NCBI GenBank assembly: GCA_027625915.1
Contig: JANTQA010000076.1
Span: forward strand, 1,116,001-1,180,000
From: Anaeramoeba flamelloides
Taxonomy: Eukaryota; Metamonada; Anaeramoebidae
DNA length: 64,000 nt
Reading direction: 5' to 3'
Below are positions 35,001 through 47,332 of this stretch, piece after piece. Numbering within the stretch: position 1 is the stretch's first letter; each line of letters opens with the position of its first letter. The notes under the pieces were generated by a model that was given only the letters and a program-made list of their open reading frames with translations, was not told the origin of the DNA and searched no databases. Made by a program: the position numbers and the translations under genes.

Positions 35001-36455
35001 ATGGAAAGCAATTTTATTGAGCTAACAGACACACGGTCCGTTTACAACAACAATTACTTTTGTGTTCTTCATAAATATTGCCTTAAAGAGAACAAACAGC
35101 TCGATGTTTATTTTACAATCACCGGCGACATGTCCCTGGGCGGTTTACAAGATCCAGAGCAATCCAAACTCTTCATTAAAAAAAAGAATGATACGATCAA
35201 AGAACTTTCGTGTCTAGGAAGAAAATATGAAGAGTGTAATTTCAAGAGCAAAATTAAAGGGCGACTTACATTTGACACTTCTGATATTTCTTCAGAGTGT
35301 GACGCCTATTTCGAATTTGGAATGAGAGGTTACACACAAGCGTTTCTCTTAACGCTCAATGCCAATGAACCACAAAGCAATTACTTTATCACCAAATGTG
35401 AATTGGAAAATGTGTTTTCAACGTACAACAGTGATTATAGATGCCAGATCTTTGATGTGGAAGTGTATAGGTATCATATCAAATTACATTTCGAGGTTAA
35501 AGGGAATCGATCGCTTGGGGATCTTCAAGAACCACGCTATTCCCGCCTCGAGAATACAAACACAGAGGAGTATTATCCAATGGCTTCAGTTATTTACGAC
35601 CATTACCAAATAAGTTCCAAAATTTCTGGTTTTCTAATATACAGAACTGGGAAGCTCAAGGAAGGCGGCAAACTGGAATTTATTTTTGGTGAAGGAGGGT
35701 ATGGAAAGGCTGTTGTCTTGGAAAAGTTTGAAAAAATTTGGGATCTTGAAAACAGTCTGGTGGAAGATTTTTCTAATTTATATCAGATGGAAATGGAGAA
35801 GGACTTGCAATTGAAATCTGCGGACAGCAAATTCTTGTCTGTCCACAAGGTCTTACTTAGTGCGAGAATTGGTGATCATGCCGACATGCTAAAAGAGATT
35901 GCATCTTCATTCCCTTTTGATGTTCTTGAGACTTTTATCAAATGGGTTTATAGCGGCAAAATTGATTCTGAGCACAAAAGCAAGATTGAAGATCTCATCC
36001 AAGAAATTGGTATCAGCACACAATTTTTTGCCAAAAAATCAGGCTACCATGCTTTAGTCAAGGATCTGGAAGCATTATATAAAGATGAAACATCAAAAGA
36101 TTTTCTGATCAATTTAAAAGAGAATGTTGATCAGGAAGAGGAAGAGGAGGAGGAGGAAAACACAGAGGAAATTGTCCCGCTTAAGATACATAAAATTGTA
36201 CTATTGGCTAGATCAAATTTATTTCGAAAAATGTTTCAAACAGTGAAGGAAAAATCAGCAAGTGTGAATGATTTAGGCCCATTTTCCATAGAAAATAGGG
36301 AAGCGTTATTTCAATTTTTCTATACAGATCGGCTAGATTTAACAGCTGATATCATTATTGAGGATCTAAAAGTAGACTTGACACAGGCAATGGATTACTA
36401 CCAATTAAATCCTAATTCTAAATTAAAATTCTTGATCAAAAATTTAAAATATTAA
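35001..36455 (+). CDS. Double-BTB protein with tandem N-terminal beta-repeat
   Basis: This ~484-residue single-exon protein has two related N-terminal units of ~105 residues (about 14-120 and 141-245). Both carry YN..Y.C, a F.(I/V).G..SLG.LQ(D/E)P...S(K/R)L signature (ITGDMSLGGLQDPEQSKL; VKGNRSLGDLQEPRYSRL), then G.L and G..GY..A. I do not recognise this repeat as a named domain; the alternation suggests a beta-sandwich. Two BTB/POZ-like segments follow: ~255-340 (LSVHKVLLSAR, FIKWVYSGKI) and ~366-470 (LKIHKIVLLARSNLFRKMF, FFYTDRLDL). The second is interrupted by a Glu tract at 379-385. BTB domains dimerise and often recruit cullin-3 ubiquitin ligase, so a substrate-adaptor role is possible but not shown. 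The ATG is the first in frame and follows a stop-rich leader. The gene is GC-richer than its flanks (23 of 60 at 35481-35540). Confidence 0.82.
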   Translation: MESNFIELTDTRSVYNNNYFCVLHKYCLKENKQLDVYFTITGDMSLGGLQDPEQSKLFIKKKNDTIKELSCLGRKYEECNFKSKIKGRLTFDTSDISSECDAYFEFGMRGYTQAFLLTLNANEPQSNYFITKCELENVFSTYNSDYRCQIFDVEVYRYHIKLHFEVKGNRSLGDLQEPRYSRLENTNTEEYYPMASVIYDHYQISSKISGFLIYRTGKLKEGGKLEFIFGEGGYGKAVVLEKFEKIWDLENSLVEDFSNLYQMEMEKDLQLKSADSKFLSVHKVLLSARIGDHADMLKEIASSFPFDVLETFIKWVYSGKIDSEHKSKIEDLIQEIGISTQFFAKKSGYHALVKDLEALYKDETSKDFLINLKENVDQEEEEEEEENTEEIVPLKIHKIVLLARSNLFRKMFQTVKEKSASVNDLGPFSIENREALFQFFYTDRLDLTADIIIEDLKVDLTQAMDYYQLNPNSKLKFLIKNLKY

Positions 36456-36769
36456 GTATTTTTTTAATTGCTTTTTCTTATGGTAGCTGTTTATATATTT
36501 ATTTATTATTATTATATTTATTCTGAAATTAAATTATATACAAATAATTATTATTGAGAAAGTATTTATCACATTAGTAAACAGTTTCTAACAATATTAA
36601 TTTTTTTTTCCTTTAAAATGGCTTGTTCTTGACTTAGAAATTTACACAAAATAAAAATATTCTTTTCATATATTTAATGTATTATTTGTGTTTATTTGTG
36701 TAAAAAACCCTTAGTGCGTCATTTCAAAACAGTGAATACATAAGATTTCCATAAGGGTTTAGAATATAT

Positions 36770-38200
36770 TCTAATCAGCAATATTTGAATACGTTTTATT
36801 TTCACTTTTTTAAATTTGCATTATGTGTTACAATTGGAATTTCATTTATTTCTCTTGATTATAAAATATGAGTTTTTTCGATGATTTAATTTTAATATTG
36901 GAAGCACCAATATCAAAAAAACTTAAAAAGTTCATAATAATGTCTAAAATTATTCAAGAATTTGGATTAAATCCAGATGAGTGATTAAACTATCAAATCA
37001 ATTATCGGAAATTAAATATTTTTCAGAATTTTGTTAGAAAAAGAGAAATATTTGCGAAAAAAAATTACTATAGTAAAAAAAAGTTTTAAAAAATAATACT
37101 TATTTTATTGAAATATATATATATATATATATAATGGATAAAAATTCAAAACATTCAAATAAATATACAATGGCTTTTATTTTTTATACTAGTACATTTT
37201 TAATCTAATCAAAAAAAAAAAAAAAAATTCGACTTAATTTAGATGTTTAAATAAAAAGTAAAAAAAAAATTAAAAATAAATTCTTACTCTCAAGGGATAC
37301 TCTATAAAACTTTGGCAAAATATTTATCAAACTAAAATTCCAATCTATAAAAGAAGATATAAAACAAATAAAAAAATAAAAGTTCTTGGGTTTTAAACAT
37401 AAATATGACAAAATAAAATTTTCCAAAAAAAAAAAAAAGATAATGGAAATAATGATTGGGGAGTAGATAAATTGGAATTATTAAATAAAAAATTAAATAA
37501 TTTCCCGTGGAAGATAAAGAATAAATTGTTCTGTCTGGAAAGGTAAAGAATATTTAAAAATTATTAGATATAATAATATATATATAAACATTTGTGTTTT
37601 AGAGCACCGCTGTGTGCCATATAGTACCACCAGGTTCCTATATTTTCCAGAATTCAAAAAATAGAGCAAAATAAAAGTTTTTTATCAATTCTTTTGAATC
37701 CTCTAAAAGTTAAGGCTGGATTTTTTAATTAAATAAATCAAAAGAAACTTTTTGAAATTTTCTTTTAATTTCACAAATTCAAAAAAAAAAACCTAAAGAC
37801 AAAAAATATACAAAATCGACGTGTTAGGCTTCCATACTAAAAATAAGAAATTTTACAAATTATCTAAATAAATATTCTTATGTTTATGATGAGAATGATA
37901 AATAAAAACAAAATTTTACAATTCGGGTACACTAATATTTGAATATAGATACAGATGAAGATATTGATTATTTTTAATGGGATTGCCCATTAAATAAGAA
38001 AATCGAAAAATCTGAATGAAAAATTAAATCAAATTAATTAATATTAAAAAACAATATTTTTGATATTATTCAAAAGAAAAACTACAATATTTGTCTTTTC
38101 ATTAGTTAATGAGAAAGAAAATTTGCCTCTTTATTGAAATTTCGAAAAAAATATTGAGAAATTTGTACTGCGAAGAGTAAATAAGTTAAATTGCAAAAAT
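36770..38200 (+). mobile_element. Heavily decayed LINE, + strand
   Basis: Remnants read in several frames: FFDDLILILEAPISKKLKKF (36868 onward; motif C, normally YADD), then DKLELLNKKLNNFPWK (about 37465), then KIRNFTNYLNKYSYVYDEND (about 37835), and DEDIDYF.WDCPLNKKIEK, equivalent to EDLDHFLWNCPAY of the 9571 copy. Stops and shifts are very frequent, so this is the oldest-looking copy. It begins ~300 bp after the BTB stop codon, in the same direction. A 240-bp unmatched piece (about 37570-37800) interrupts it. Confidence 0.75.
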
Positions 38201-38420
38201 AGGGGTAAATTTTTCTTCAGAAAAAAAATTTGTTTAATTGTTTTTTTTACTTTTTTTGGATAATAATGTATTTTGCGAAAAGTTTTTTCGAGATAATAGT
38301 CAATATAGATTAATAAAATAAAAATATAGTGTAATCATTTTATTTTTTGAAAGACAAATGAAAAAAAGAACAAAATAATAATAATAAAGTTTGCCACCAA
38401 TTTTGAAATTTTTCTTATAT
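38195..38420 (+). repeat. Dispersed repeat, partner of 57050-57265
   Basis: Both copies read AAAAATAGG, then TAATAATGTATTTT, then AATATAGATTAATAAA, then TTTTGAAAGACAAATGAAAA and AATTTTGAAATTT in order and in the same orientation. This copy directly follows the LINE remnant and may be part of its tail. The second copy is inside the VPS33 intron. Confidence 0.7.
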
Positions 38421-38739
38421 CTCACTACTGGAAAAATCGACCTCTACTGTCAATAAGTATAAATTAAAGTATTTTACAACTTAAATATAATCGCATTAGT
38501 GATACAAGGTTCGAGGGTCTCAAACACTTTTTATTTGTAAAATTTACACAAAAGTTGATCTTCGTCATTAAAAAGGACCTTGTATATATAAACAATCCAT
38601 CAGCTTTTGAAAGAAGTCTACACTTCAAGACCAATTTAAAGATTGAATCAAAAATATTCGGGCTTCAATAGTTAAAAATACCTTCCTAATATTTTTTTCT
38701 CAAAATGTAGATTTGGAGCTAAAAAATTCGTTTGGATAA

Positions 38740-39130
38740 AAAATTCAAATAATCCACTCAAATTTTATTTTTAAAAATTAAATTATTTTCACAAATATTG
38801 AAATTTATTGATGACAAAACTAGCTTTGTAAAAAAGAAATCTAAAGAATTTATCAATTTTTTGTATTTTTTTCCTTAATAATTATAAAGTTTATCTTGAA
38901 ATTAAAAAATGATAAAAATAGTTACTTTTGTAAATCCTAAATATGAATTATTAAATACCCTGGAAAATATTATTTTGAGTTTCAATTTTTAGATTTAGAA
39001 AAGGAATTTGAAAAAAAAAATACAAAATGATAATTTTTATTTCTGAACCCCAGCACAAAATAAAATAATTTGTGTCTACAATAAGATTTACTTTAGATTT
39101 TTTTAAGCAATTTAAACCATGTAGCATAAA
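38740..39130 (-). mobile_element. Diverged inverted fragment of the TTAA element
   Basis: On the minus strand it follows 15240-15560: AAATCTTATTG, AATTCCTTTTCTAAATCTAA, GGTATTTAATAATT, AAAAGTAACTATTTTTA and CATCAATAAATTTC. The ends are lost. 39131-39550 carries no gene that I can support; a short GC-richer patch at 39395-39500 stands out. Confidence 0.6.
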
Positions 39131-39550
39131 TAAATATAATTTACTCTAAATTATCATATAATTTAATTAAAGATGAATATGCACTGATAATAACTATTTA
39201 AATACTAAAGTTATTTAGAGTTTTTGATATGGACTATAATATCTGCGAGACTATAACCCAACCAATTACTTTTCTTTTAAAAAAATGAAAAAAGAAAAAA
39301 GATTTTTCAACAAGACAAAAAACAAGAAAAAATGAAAGAAAAACAAGAAATATGGAGGGCCACCAAAATAGCAAACAAAGTATAAACCTAATTTAAAAGC
39401 TGTGTTCTGCGCACAGTGTGCTTATTGATCTCTTGGTTGTTTCCTTTGAAGTTGACCATGTTGGAAATTTCTCCACCATAGACCATTATGCTATATGTTT
39501 AAGTTAAACCTCACTTTACAGAAGTTGATTTCAATACAACGCAATTACAT

Positions 39551-39625
39551 ATAAGAAGACGTTAGATTACCATCACCATTTAAATCTATATAAGAAGAAG
39601 TTAAATCTGCACCATCATTTCTCTT
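39551..39625 (+). repeat. Two-copy ~37-bp tandem repeat
   Basis: ATATAAGAAGACGTTAGATT.CCATCACCATTT is followed directly by TATATAAGAAGAAGTTAAATCTGCACCATCATTT. Only two units, within the tail-to-tail region between the BTB and kinase-like genes. Confidence 0.65.
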
Positions 39626-39873
39626 CTTCAATACTTTACCAAATTAGAACTCTATTTATTATTTTTCTGATTCTCTACTTTTTAATGAAAAAAAAAAGAA
39701 AAAAAAATTCTTTTTTCAAGAAAAAAAAAGCAAACCCAAAAAAACTAAACGGAAAAATATGGACATTTAAAAATAATAAAAATTATGTTATAAAAACGTT
39801 ATGGTGGTTATTATTTTTCTTATAAAAATCATAATACAAACAAGAGTTTTGTCCGAAAGATGCGTTAAGAGTT

Positions 39874-41400
39874 TTATAAAACGATTTTTTTATTGGGCCG
39901 AGGATTATATACAGTTTTTGTTGTGGTGTCTTCTTCAAAAACAAGGTTGTAATGATACAAATACTCTTCTTTTGAAATGTAGACTTCTTTTTCTGGGTTT
40001 ACTTTTCTGTTGATTTTTAAACCGGGCAAAACTTCCTTTTCAAAGTAATTAACAAAGATCGAGATTGGCTGAATGAAAACAAAATCTTCTTGGCGAGTCC
40101 ACTTACTAAACATTTCTGAACGGTATTTGTGCCACAGTTCATTTATGGTATCCAAATAGTATATTGTGTCAGAGTCTATCAAAATGAATCTGCTGTCTGA
40201 CTCGCGGAATATGAAGTTTTCGTAATTTAAACCCGAGATATAATAGCCCGATTGTATGGCGTTGCGATAAAACTGCACTAGCGATTTGCAATATACGCTT
40301 TCCTGTTTAAACACACGAGAGACGTCTTCCTTCATTAATTGCTTTAAAGTTTTACCGGGCACATATTGTTGCAAGATTACATAACTTTTTGGTTGATCAT
40401 TGCTCGTTGTGTGGTATGTTTTTAAATCCCACTCAAGATCGCTCAATTTGATTTGATTCCAAAACTGCCCCTTTAGAAGTTGCTTTCGCAGTGTTTCCGT
40501 TTTGTGTGGTTCTGTTTGTGTTCGGGTTTTAACTACAAACATTTTTTTTTTATTTCCTTTTAAATGCACTAGCTGGACCCAGCTTGATTTACCAATACCT
40601 GCAAATTCTTTAACAAGCACATAATTGTTTTTTATTAAATACCCGATACTACATCCACACACGCAGTCGCCTAAAAGTTTTCTTTTTTTCTTCAGAATTT
40701 TTTGGCATTCTTGTTGGAAAGAATTTTTATTTGTCGTTTCATTTTCATTGTTGTGGTTCGGTTTCTTATTTTGATCTTTCTGGTGTTCCTTATTCTTATT
40801 TTGGTTGTGTTTCTTCTTCTTGTTTTGCTTTTTTGTCTGAAAAAGTGAGTGGTTTAATTTTGATAAGATCTTTTGTCTTTTGGAATTATTGGAAATTGCA
40901 TTGACAATTAACAAGGCACGGTATTTTGGATCTTGTCGAATCTTTTCATTCAAAGTAAACACATGACGGATAAGCCGTACACGTATGGACTCATAGTTCA
41001 TGGAAGAAGCGATCAACAATAATTCAAAATCGCTCAAATAGGGTTCTTGGGACAAACACCACTCAACGGCAGTTTTGCATCCCTCTTCTTCGGCAAATAA
41101 AAAGACAGATAAGAGCGCTCCACGATTTAAGGGAAAATAGACTGTACAGAGGATATTGCGCACTTGGGGTGTTCCTAAACCAAGTAAATGTGTAAGTATC
41201 TCTGCAGGTACATAGCACCCAGGATTGTAATATGAAATATAGTAACTTGTGGAATAGCAAACGTAATTCGGATAATGGTACTCGTAAGAAGTTTCGGCGT
41301 TCAGGATTTCATTTCTCAGAAGAGTAAAAGATTTCGTTGAAAAGACCCAGACAACAAATTGGTTCGATCGGTTCAATAATTTAACTCGCTTCTTGTCCAT
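39874..41400 (-). CDS. Kinase-fold protein lacking the catalytic Asp, with novel helical N-terminus
   Basis: This is a 508-residue single-exon protein. Residues ~245-420 look like a protein-kinase-like fold. There is a Gly loop (FAGIGKSSWVQLV, 266-278), a beta-3 Lys in FVVKTR (Lys291), a hinge ILQQYVPGKTL (342-352) and a catalytic-loop region ISGLNYENFIF (388-398) with Asn395. ILIDSDT (406-412) stands where DFG would be. The HxD position reads S-G-L, so the catalytic Asp is missing and a pseudokinase is likely; an atypical small-molecule kinase fold (APH-like) is also possible. Residues 1-180 are an unrecognised, largely helical domain (YVPAEILTHLLGLG, FELLLIASSMNYESIRVRLI). A Lys/Asn-rich linker (190-228) joins the two. 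The start ATG at 41400 opens the frame. The gene is GC-richer than its flanks (24 of 60 at 40201-40260). Confidence 0.7.
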   Translation of the reverse strand: MDKKRVKLLNRSNQFVVWVFSTKSFTLLRNEILNAETSYEYHYPNYVCYSTSYYISYYNPGCYVPAEILTHLLGLGTPQVRNILCTVYFPLNRGALLSVFLFAEEEGCKTAVEWCLSQEPYLSDFELLLIASSMNYESIRVRLIRHVFTLNEKIRQDPKYRALLIVNAISNNSKRQKILSKLNHSLFQTKKQNKKKKHNQNKNKEHQKDQNKKPNHNNENETTNKNSFQQECQKILKKKRKLLGDCVCGCSIGYLIKNNYVLVKEFAGIGKSSWVQLVHLKGNKKKMFVVKTRTQTEPHKTETLRKQLLKGQFWNQIKLSDLEWDLKTYHTTSNDQPKSYVILQQYVPGKTLKQLMKEDVSRVFKQESVYCKSLVQFYRNAIQSGYYISGLNYENFIFRESDSRFILIDSDTIYYLDTINELWHKYRSEMFSKWTRQEDFVFIQPISIFVNYFEKEVLPGLKINRKVNPEKEVYISKEEYLYHYNLVFEEDTTTKTVYNPRPNKKIVL

Positions 41401-42596
41401 CAGCTTTTTGGTTACTTTGGCAAATTGGTGTTCTTTCGGAATTATTATTATCAGTTTTTGATCAAGCGAAAAAAAAATGATTTCAGACTCTTTTAATCAG
41501 AGTAGTTAAATGGAATTTTGAAATCCTAATAGAACGAAAACTGCAACTAGGTAGCTGCAAAATAACTAATTTCAAAGCAGAGAATTGAAATAAAGAAAAT
41601 ACTATTATATTACAAAAGAAATCGGAAAAAAATTTAACTTCCTTTTCCACTTTTGTTATTTACCAATTAATAAATAAAACTTATATTTCAAGTCTAGAGC
41701 GGATATTAATTATTACTGTTTCAACCAAATTATCCGATTAAAAATTTTTTACTACTGGTATTTGAATTTGAAATCGGGCAATATTTACACTTGATTTTCT
41801 ATATTTTTCTTTTAATAAAAAGAGTTCTAAGAAGTAGGTTGAGGTTGGAGACTTTATTTGAAAAAGGAAATTGAAAATAAAGTCAAAATTAATCCCCATT
41901 TGTAATTCAAACACTAGTTGAGTTTAACTTAGGAAGCTTAATTTCTAGTCTAAGTATTTCATTTCTCAAAGATTGATTAAGATCTTTGGATTTTCTTTGA
42001 CTTCTAAACATGTAAAAAATTTTGTGATGTGAACCAAACTTTTCATTTTTTAATTGGAAAATAATACTGGTATTTGAATAATAAATGGGATTTTTTTTCA
42101 CTTCATTATTAATTTCTCTTTTTTAAGTGAACATAGATCGAGAGCCTCAAATTGCAACCAATTTCTTCTAGAACTATATTTATAAAAAAAAAATATGGAA
42201 AAGGAAGTGAAAATTCTTTCCCATTTAGAATTCAAATACCAGTAGTATTTTCAATTTTGAAAAAAGGGCTTTCAAAATTAAGTGGGTTGTAGTCTGAGTA
42301 TATTTGTTTAGTCCGTTTTTGTTGTATATATTTTGTGTTGACAAAGATATCCTAAATGAAAGTATTATTTAGGAAATAAAAAAAAAAAAAATACAAACCA
42401 AATTTGTTTCCTTTTATTATCCTAATACAGTCCCAAAAAGGATTAAAAATTTCTGACTTTTCTAAAGATTGGGGTCTGTTAAAATCTTGGAAAGGTTTTG
42501 AAGTTATCTGAAAACTCTGTAAAATCAACCCATTGTTGTAAAAAAAAACCCCTTTCAAGATTCATTTTTTTCTTCTTTATTATTATTCATTTCCAA
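41401..42596. promoter_or_regulatory. Divergent intergenic region with shared repeat modules
   Basis: These 1.2 kb lie between the start codons of the kinase-like (-) and focadhesin-like (+) genes and must hold both promoters. 41690-42060 matches the segment upstream of the deacetylase (2935-3215). 41820-41930 and 42195-42240 match the modules upstream of the BTB gene. No conventional promoter motif can be assigned by eye. Confidence 0.5.
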
Positions 42597-45500
42597 ATGG
42601 ATAGCTTATTTCCAAATTCCACAAAGGGATTCCTTTTACAAGATCTTTCTTTAAAATTACATCAGAACCCAAAACAAGAAGACAAAGAGCGTTTATATAA
42701 ATATTTAAAATCAACATCAAATTTTGAAGTGTCTGTTGCATTAGAATACATAAAACTTTTAGTCGAAAAGCAACCAAATTTTTTCCCAAGATCTGAAGTT
42801 GTGGAATTATTATTAAAGGTACTCCAAAAAAGCAATGAGGCAACAAAAGAAGAAATTATTTGTACTATTTTCTCCTTAGTTTTTCATCAAAAATTTAAGT
42901 GGAGCGAGAACACAACAGATCCAATTCTCCAATTGTTTACAAAAACACCACGAAGCATAGCATTGTTTTTAAATTTTTTTGAAGAACAAATCCAAAAACA
43001 AAAACAAAAACAAAAGAACAACCAAAACAAAAAACAAAATCAAAAGCAAAAACAAAAACAAAAACAAAACAACAACCAAAAACAAAATCAAGTTCTTGAA
43101 CTTTCCAAATTTAATTCTTTTCCTTTCATCTTATCATGGCTTTCATTGCAACGAACACCTACTAGTCCACTTCGGTATGGAAGATCGGTGTTTCTGTTTA
43201 AATTATTAAAACATTACAATTACATTCCCGATTTATGTTTAAATATTAGCCAATGTATCCCAGTTCTACCAAGTCTCAATTTGGTAGAATTAATAAATAT
43301 ATTAAAAACCATTCAACCACAATACCACATCAGCAAAAACATTTCACTTGCACAATATATTCTAAATCTTTGCTGTTTTTTATTAAACAAACCAGACTAT
43401 TATAATATTGAATCTTTATTAAATTTGTTTCTGAAAATCATCAATGTCCATTATTTTTTTAAACAATATCCAATTGCAATTCTCGCATTTTCAATTTTAT
43501 TAATAAATTTACCATTATCATCCAAAAGCGGATCATTAATTATTTTAATGATTTTACAAATCATTGATCAAGAACATATTTTCAATAATCGTTTATTCCT
43601 TTCAATATTATACTATCCATTATTTCATTTTCTCTTAAATAAAAGTAGTTTCAATAATGAAAATTTTATTTATGATAATATTTCCCAGATTAAGTTGTTA
43701 AATAAAATTTCGAATTTAATTTTCAAAATCGAAAAACAGTTAATAAAATTAAATTCTAAAACCAAAAATAAAAATGAAGAAAGGAAAGAAATTCAATGTG
43801 ATGAATCTTTTATATTTTTGAAATTAATTGAAAAATTTTATTTAATTTTTTCGGATTTAACAAACAAAAATATTCTTGAATTTTTAGCCACCAACGATAA
43901 CAGCAGCAGCAAAAAAAAAAATACTAACCAAAAAAAGAATAAAACAAATCTCAACATTAACAACACTCCAAACAATAATAATTGGATTAACAAATCAATA
44001 ACGATATTTAAAATCATTTTCTTTTCTTTTAATAATAACCAAGAAATTAAAATATTAAATTTAAACAATTTCCTTACCTTTGCGCAAAAATATAATGATG
44101 AAAGCTTTACTTTAATTAATTTCCTAATACAATATTTACGAATTGAACAGAAGTCACCACTATTATTAATTAAAATTTTAAACATTTTACCCAAAATGAT
44201 TCCAATAAAAACATCAAAGCATTATAATCATTGCTTTCGTTCAATTTTTGCTTTAATTAAATCATTTGAAAAAAAGCACTTATTAATTCCAGAATTAATT
44301 CTAACAAGTATTGATCTTTTAGAAAAAACAGATGAAATTTCAAATTGGGTAAAATCAATTATAACCAAATATTTAGATTTTAAGAATAATGATAATACAA
44401 ACCAAAAATTATCAATTGTTCAATCATTTGTAAAACTAGCGAAAAGTGATAATAAAAATTGTCAAAAATTGATAATTTCTTTAATAAAAAATATTTCAAA
44501 TCTAATTTTTAATGATCAAAATCCATTAATTCAAACCGTTGCATTAAAAAGTATTAAAATATTATGTAAAAATAAAATTTTAAATTTCATACAAATAATA
44601 AATTTAATCAATGAAAACTTATTAAATAAAATTTTATTTCACAACAAAGAGGAAAAAATTAATAATAATAAATATTCAATATTAATTCTTGAAATTTTGA
44701 ACTTTTATAAATTAATATTTATAAACAACCAATTAAAAATATTATTGAATGAAAACAATGATATTATTAATCAAATTATTAAAAAGTGTTTAAAAAATTT
44801 ATTAATATTTATTAAAAATAAAAATACAAATATTCAATTAACAAGTTTAAAAATTATTAATAATTATTTGAATGAAAAGGGAATATTTCCAATTTTTAAA
44901 TTGATTAATTTTGATATTGAAAAAAATTGTTTATTTTTTTATAATATAATGAACTCTTCAGAAAATTTAGAAATCAAAAAAGAACTATCAAAGTTAATTT
45001 CAAATTTCATATATTTTCAACAAAAAACTTTTTTAAATAATAATAATAATATAGATGTTGTGGGAAATGTAAATAAACAAAATAAAGATGATGATATTAA
45101 TATTAAAAAATTAAAACAACTAGAATTATCAATTTTAAAAATTTCTAATCAATTAGAAAATTTATTACATCAAAATACCAATATTCAAATTCGGACAGGA
45201 TCAGCTATAGGTCTATTATTTGGTTTCCAATTTAATAATTCAAATGATAACATTATTATCAGTACTGGTAATATTAATGATAATAAAAATAATTATAATC
45301 AAACCATAAAAAATAAAAATAATTATTTTCAAACAATAAAAAATAAAAAAAAAAAAAATGATTTTATTTTTAATCAAATATTAAAAGATATTAATCAACA
45401 AAATTGGTGGCTTCAAACACTTACTTATTTTGGACTTCCAATTCATTTAAAACAATATTTTAAAAATTTAATAAATTTTGAATTACATTTATTGAAAATT

Positions 45501-47257
45501 AAAAAAAAAAAAAAGAATAATAATAAAGATGATAATGATAATAATAACCAAAGCAATGAAGAATTCGATAATGAAGAGTTTATAAATGATTTAAAATTTA
45601 AAATCTTTCTTCGATTTTGTAATAATTTAATAAAAAATTTTTATAACAAACCAAATGAAATGTCAAATAAAATCATAATACTGGGCTCGTTAATTTATTC
45701 AATTTATTATTCAAAGAATCAAGTATTAGATTCCAAAATTCAAGATAAAATATTAAATATATATAACTGGTTAATTGATTTTTTACAAAATTTCCAGTGT
45801 CAAAATAAATTAAGGGCTTCAACATATTACAGTTTAGTATTAATTAGTTGTACATTAATAAATTCAGATCATAATTTACTCACGAATTTACTAGATTTAA
45901 TTTTAAATGAAATTAATGAAAATAATAAAATTCTTTCTTTCAATACAAAATTCACTTGTTTAATGTCCTTAGGAATAATTGGAAATGAATTAAGTAAAAA
46001 TTCAAATGCAAATACCCAAAATAATAAAAATTTTCAAATATTTTATCAAAAAATTTTCTCATTTTTTTCAAAAAATATTCTTATTAATATTGAAAACGAT
46101 AATAAAAAAATTGTTGAAAATAATTCTGGACTATATATTGGATTTAGTTTAATTATTAAGGCAATGTATTATTTTAAAATGAAAAAAGAATTAAAGAATT
46201 TTTATTACTATTTTAAAAAAGAAATAATTAATCGTGAGATATTTAAAAATAAAATTCAGACGATATATGTATTTCCTGATTTAATAAAATATTGTTACAA
46301 ATTACAAATAATAGATAATCTTGAAATCGAAAATATTATAAATTCCTTTATCAAAACTATTAATCTAAAAAATGAAACGATCAATAATGAAATGATAAAT
46401 AATGAATATTTAACAAATATACGAAAAGAAATTATTTCATCTTTGGGCAAAATATTGGCTATAAATAATAAAATTAAAAAAAATAATCTTGATTCAAATG
46501 AAAAAAATCTTATAAATTCCTTTTTTTTAATTATAAATGACCATAATAACAATTACTCAGAAACAATTAAAATTGGCTGCCTCAAAGCAATCATGAATTT
46601 TTTAATAAATATAAATTTTAATCAGGTTAAAAAAAGAAAATTAATTATTGTAAATAATTATTATAATGTATTTTTAAATTTACTTCAAAACATAATTCAT
46701 AATAATAAAAATCAAAACCAATTCTTAAAATATTGTTTATCAATTTTAGGAATAATTAATTGTAACCTGAAAAATGATAGTTTGAATAAAAATGATCAAA
46801 ATAATAATTATAAATCCAATAACCAAAATTTACAATATTCTAAACAAAAATTTTTTTCCTTATTACAAAATAAAATGTATTCAAACGAAAGGAAAGTAAA
46901 AGAAATTGAAAAATTATGGATTACTAAAATATTTCTGAAAATTAAAAAATTGAAATTAAAAAATTCCTATCAGTTTTTTTCCCAATTTAACTTTAATAAC
47001 ATTTCTGAAAATTTCCAATCACAATTAATAAAATTTGCAATTAAACAAAGAGAAATGAATTTTTTACTACCCTTGATAAATCAAAAGAATTATTTTAATT
47101 TATCAAAAACAATTCAATTGTTAATAATTAATACAATAACTGGTCTTTTTTTATTTTTACCCTCACAAACCTCGAAATCTTTTATTTTATTAAATTTTTC
47201 GAATGAAAATAAGCATTTACATTTAAATTGGTTAAACCAAGTTTGGCTTATTTTATC

Positions 47258-47332
<75 letters not shown>

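Noticed and set aside
38495-38525. AAGGTTCGAGGGTCTC resembles a tRNA B box.
   Set aside because: Surrounding sequence does not form a cloverleaf.
39395-39500. GC-richer patch with a CTGTG..CACAG hairpin and a 28-codon minus frame (MVEKFPTWSTSKETT).
   Set aside because: No RNA family structure recognised and the frame is too short to support a gene.
40570-40620. GIGKSS in the kinase-like protein looks like a Walker A ATP/GTP-binding loop.
   Set aside because: The first Gly of GxxxxGK(S/T) is missing and the following beta-3 Lys, hinge and catalytic-loop pattern fit a kinase Gly loop better.
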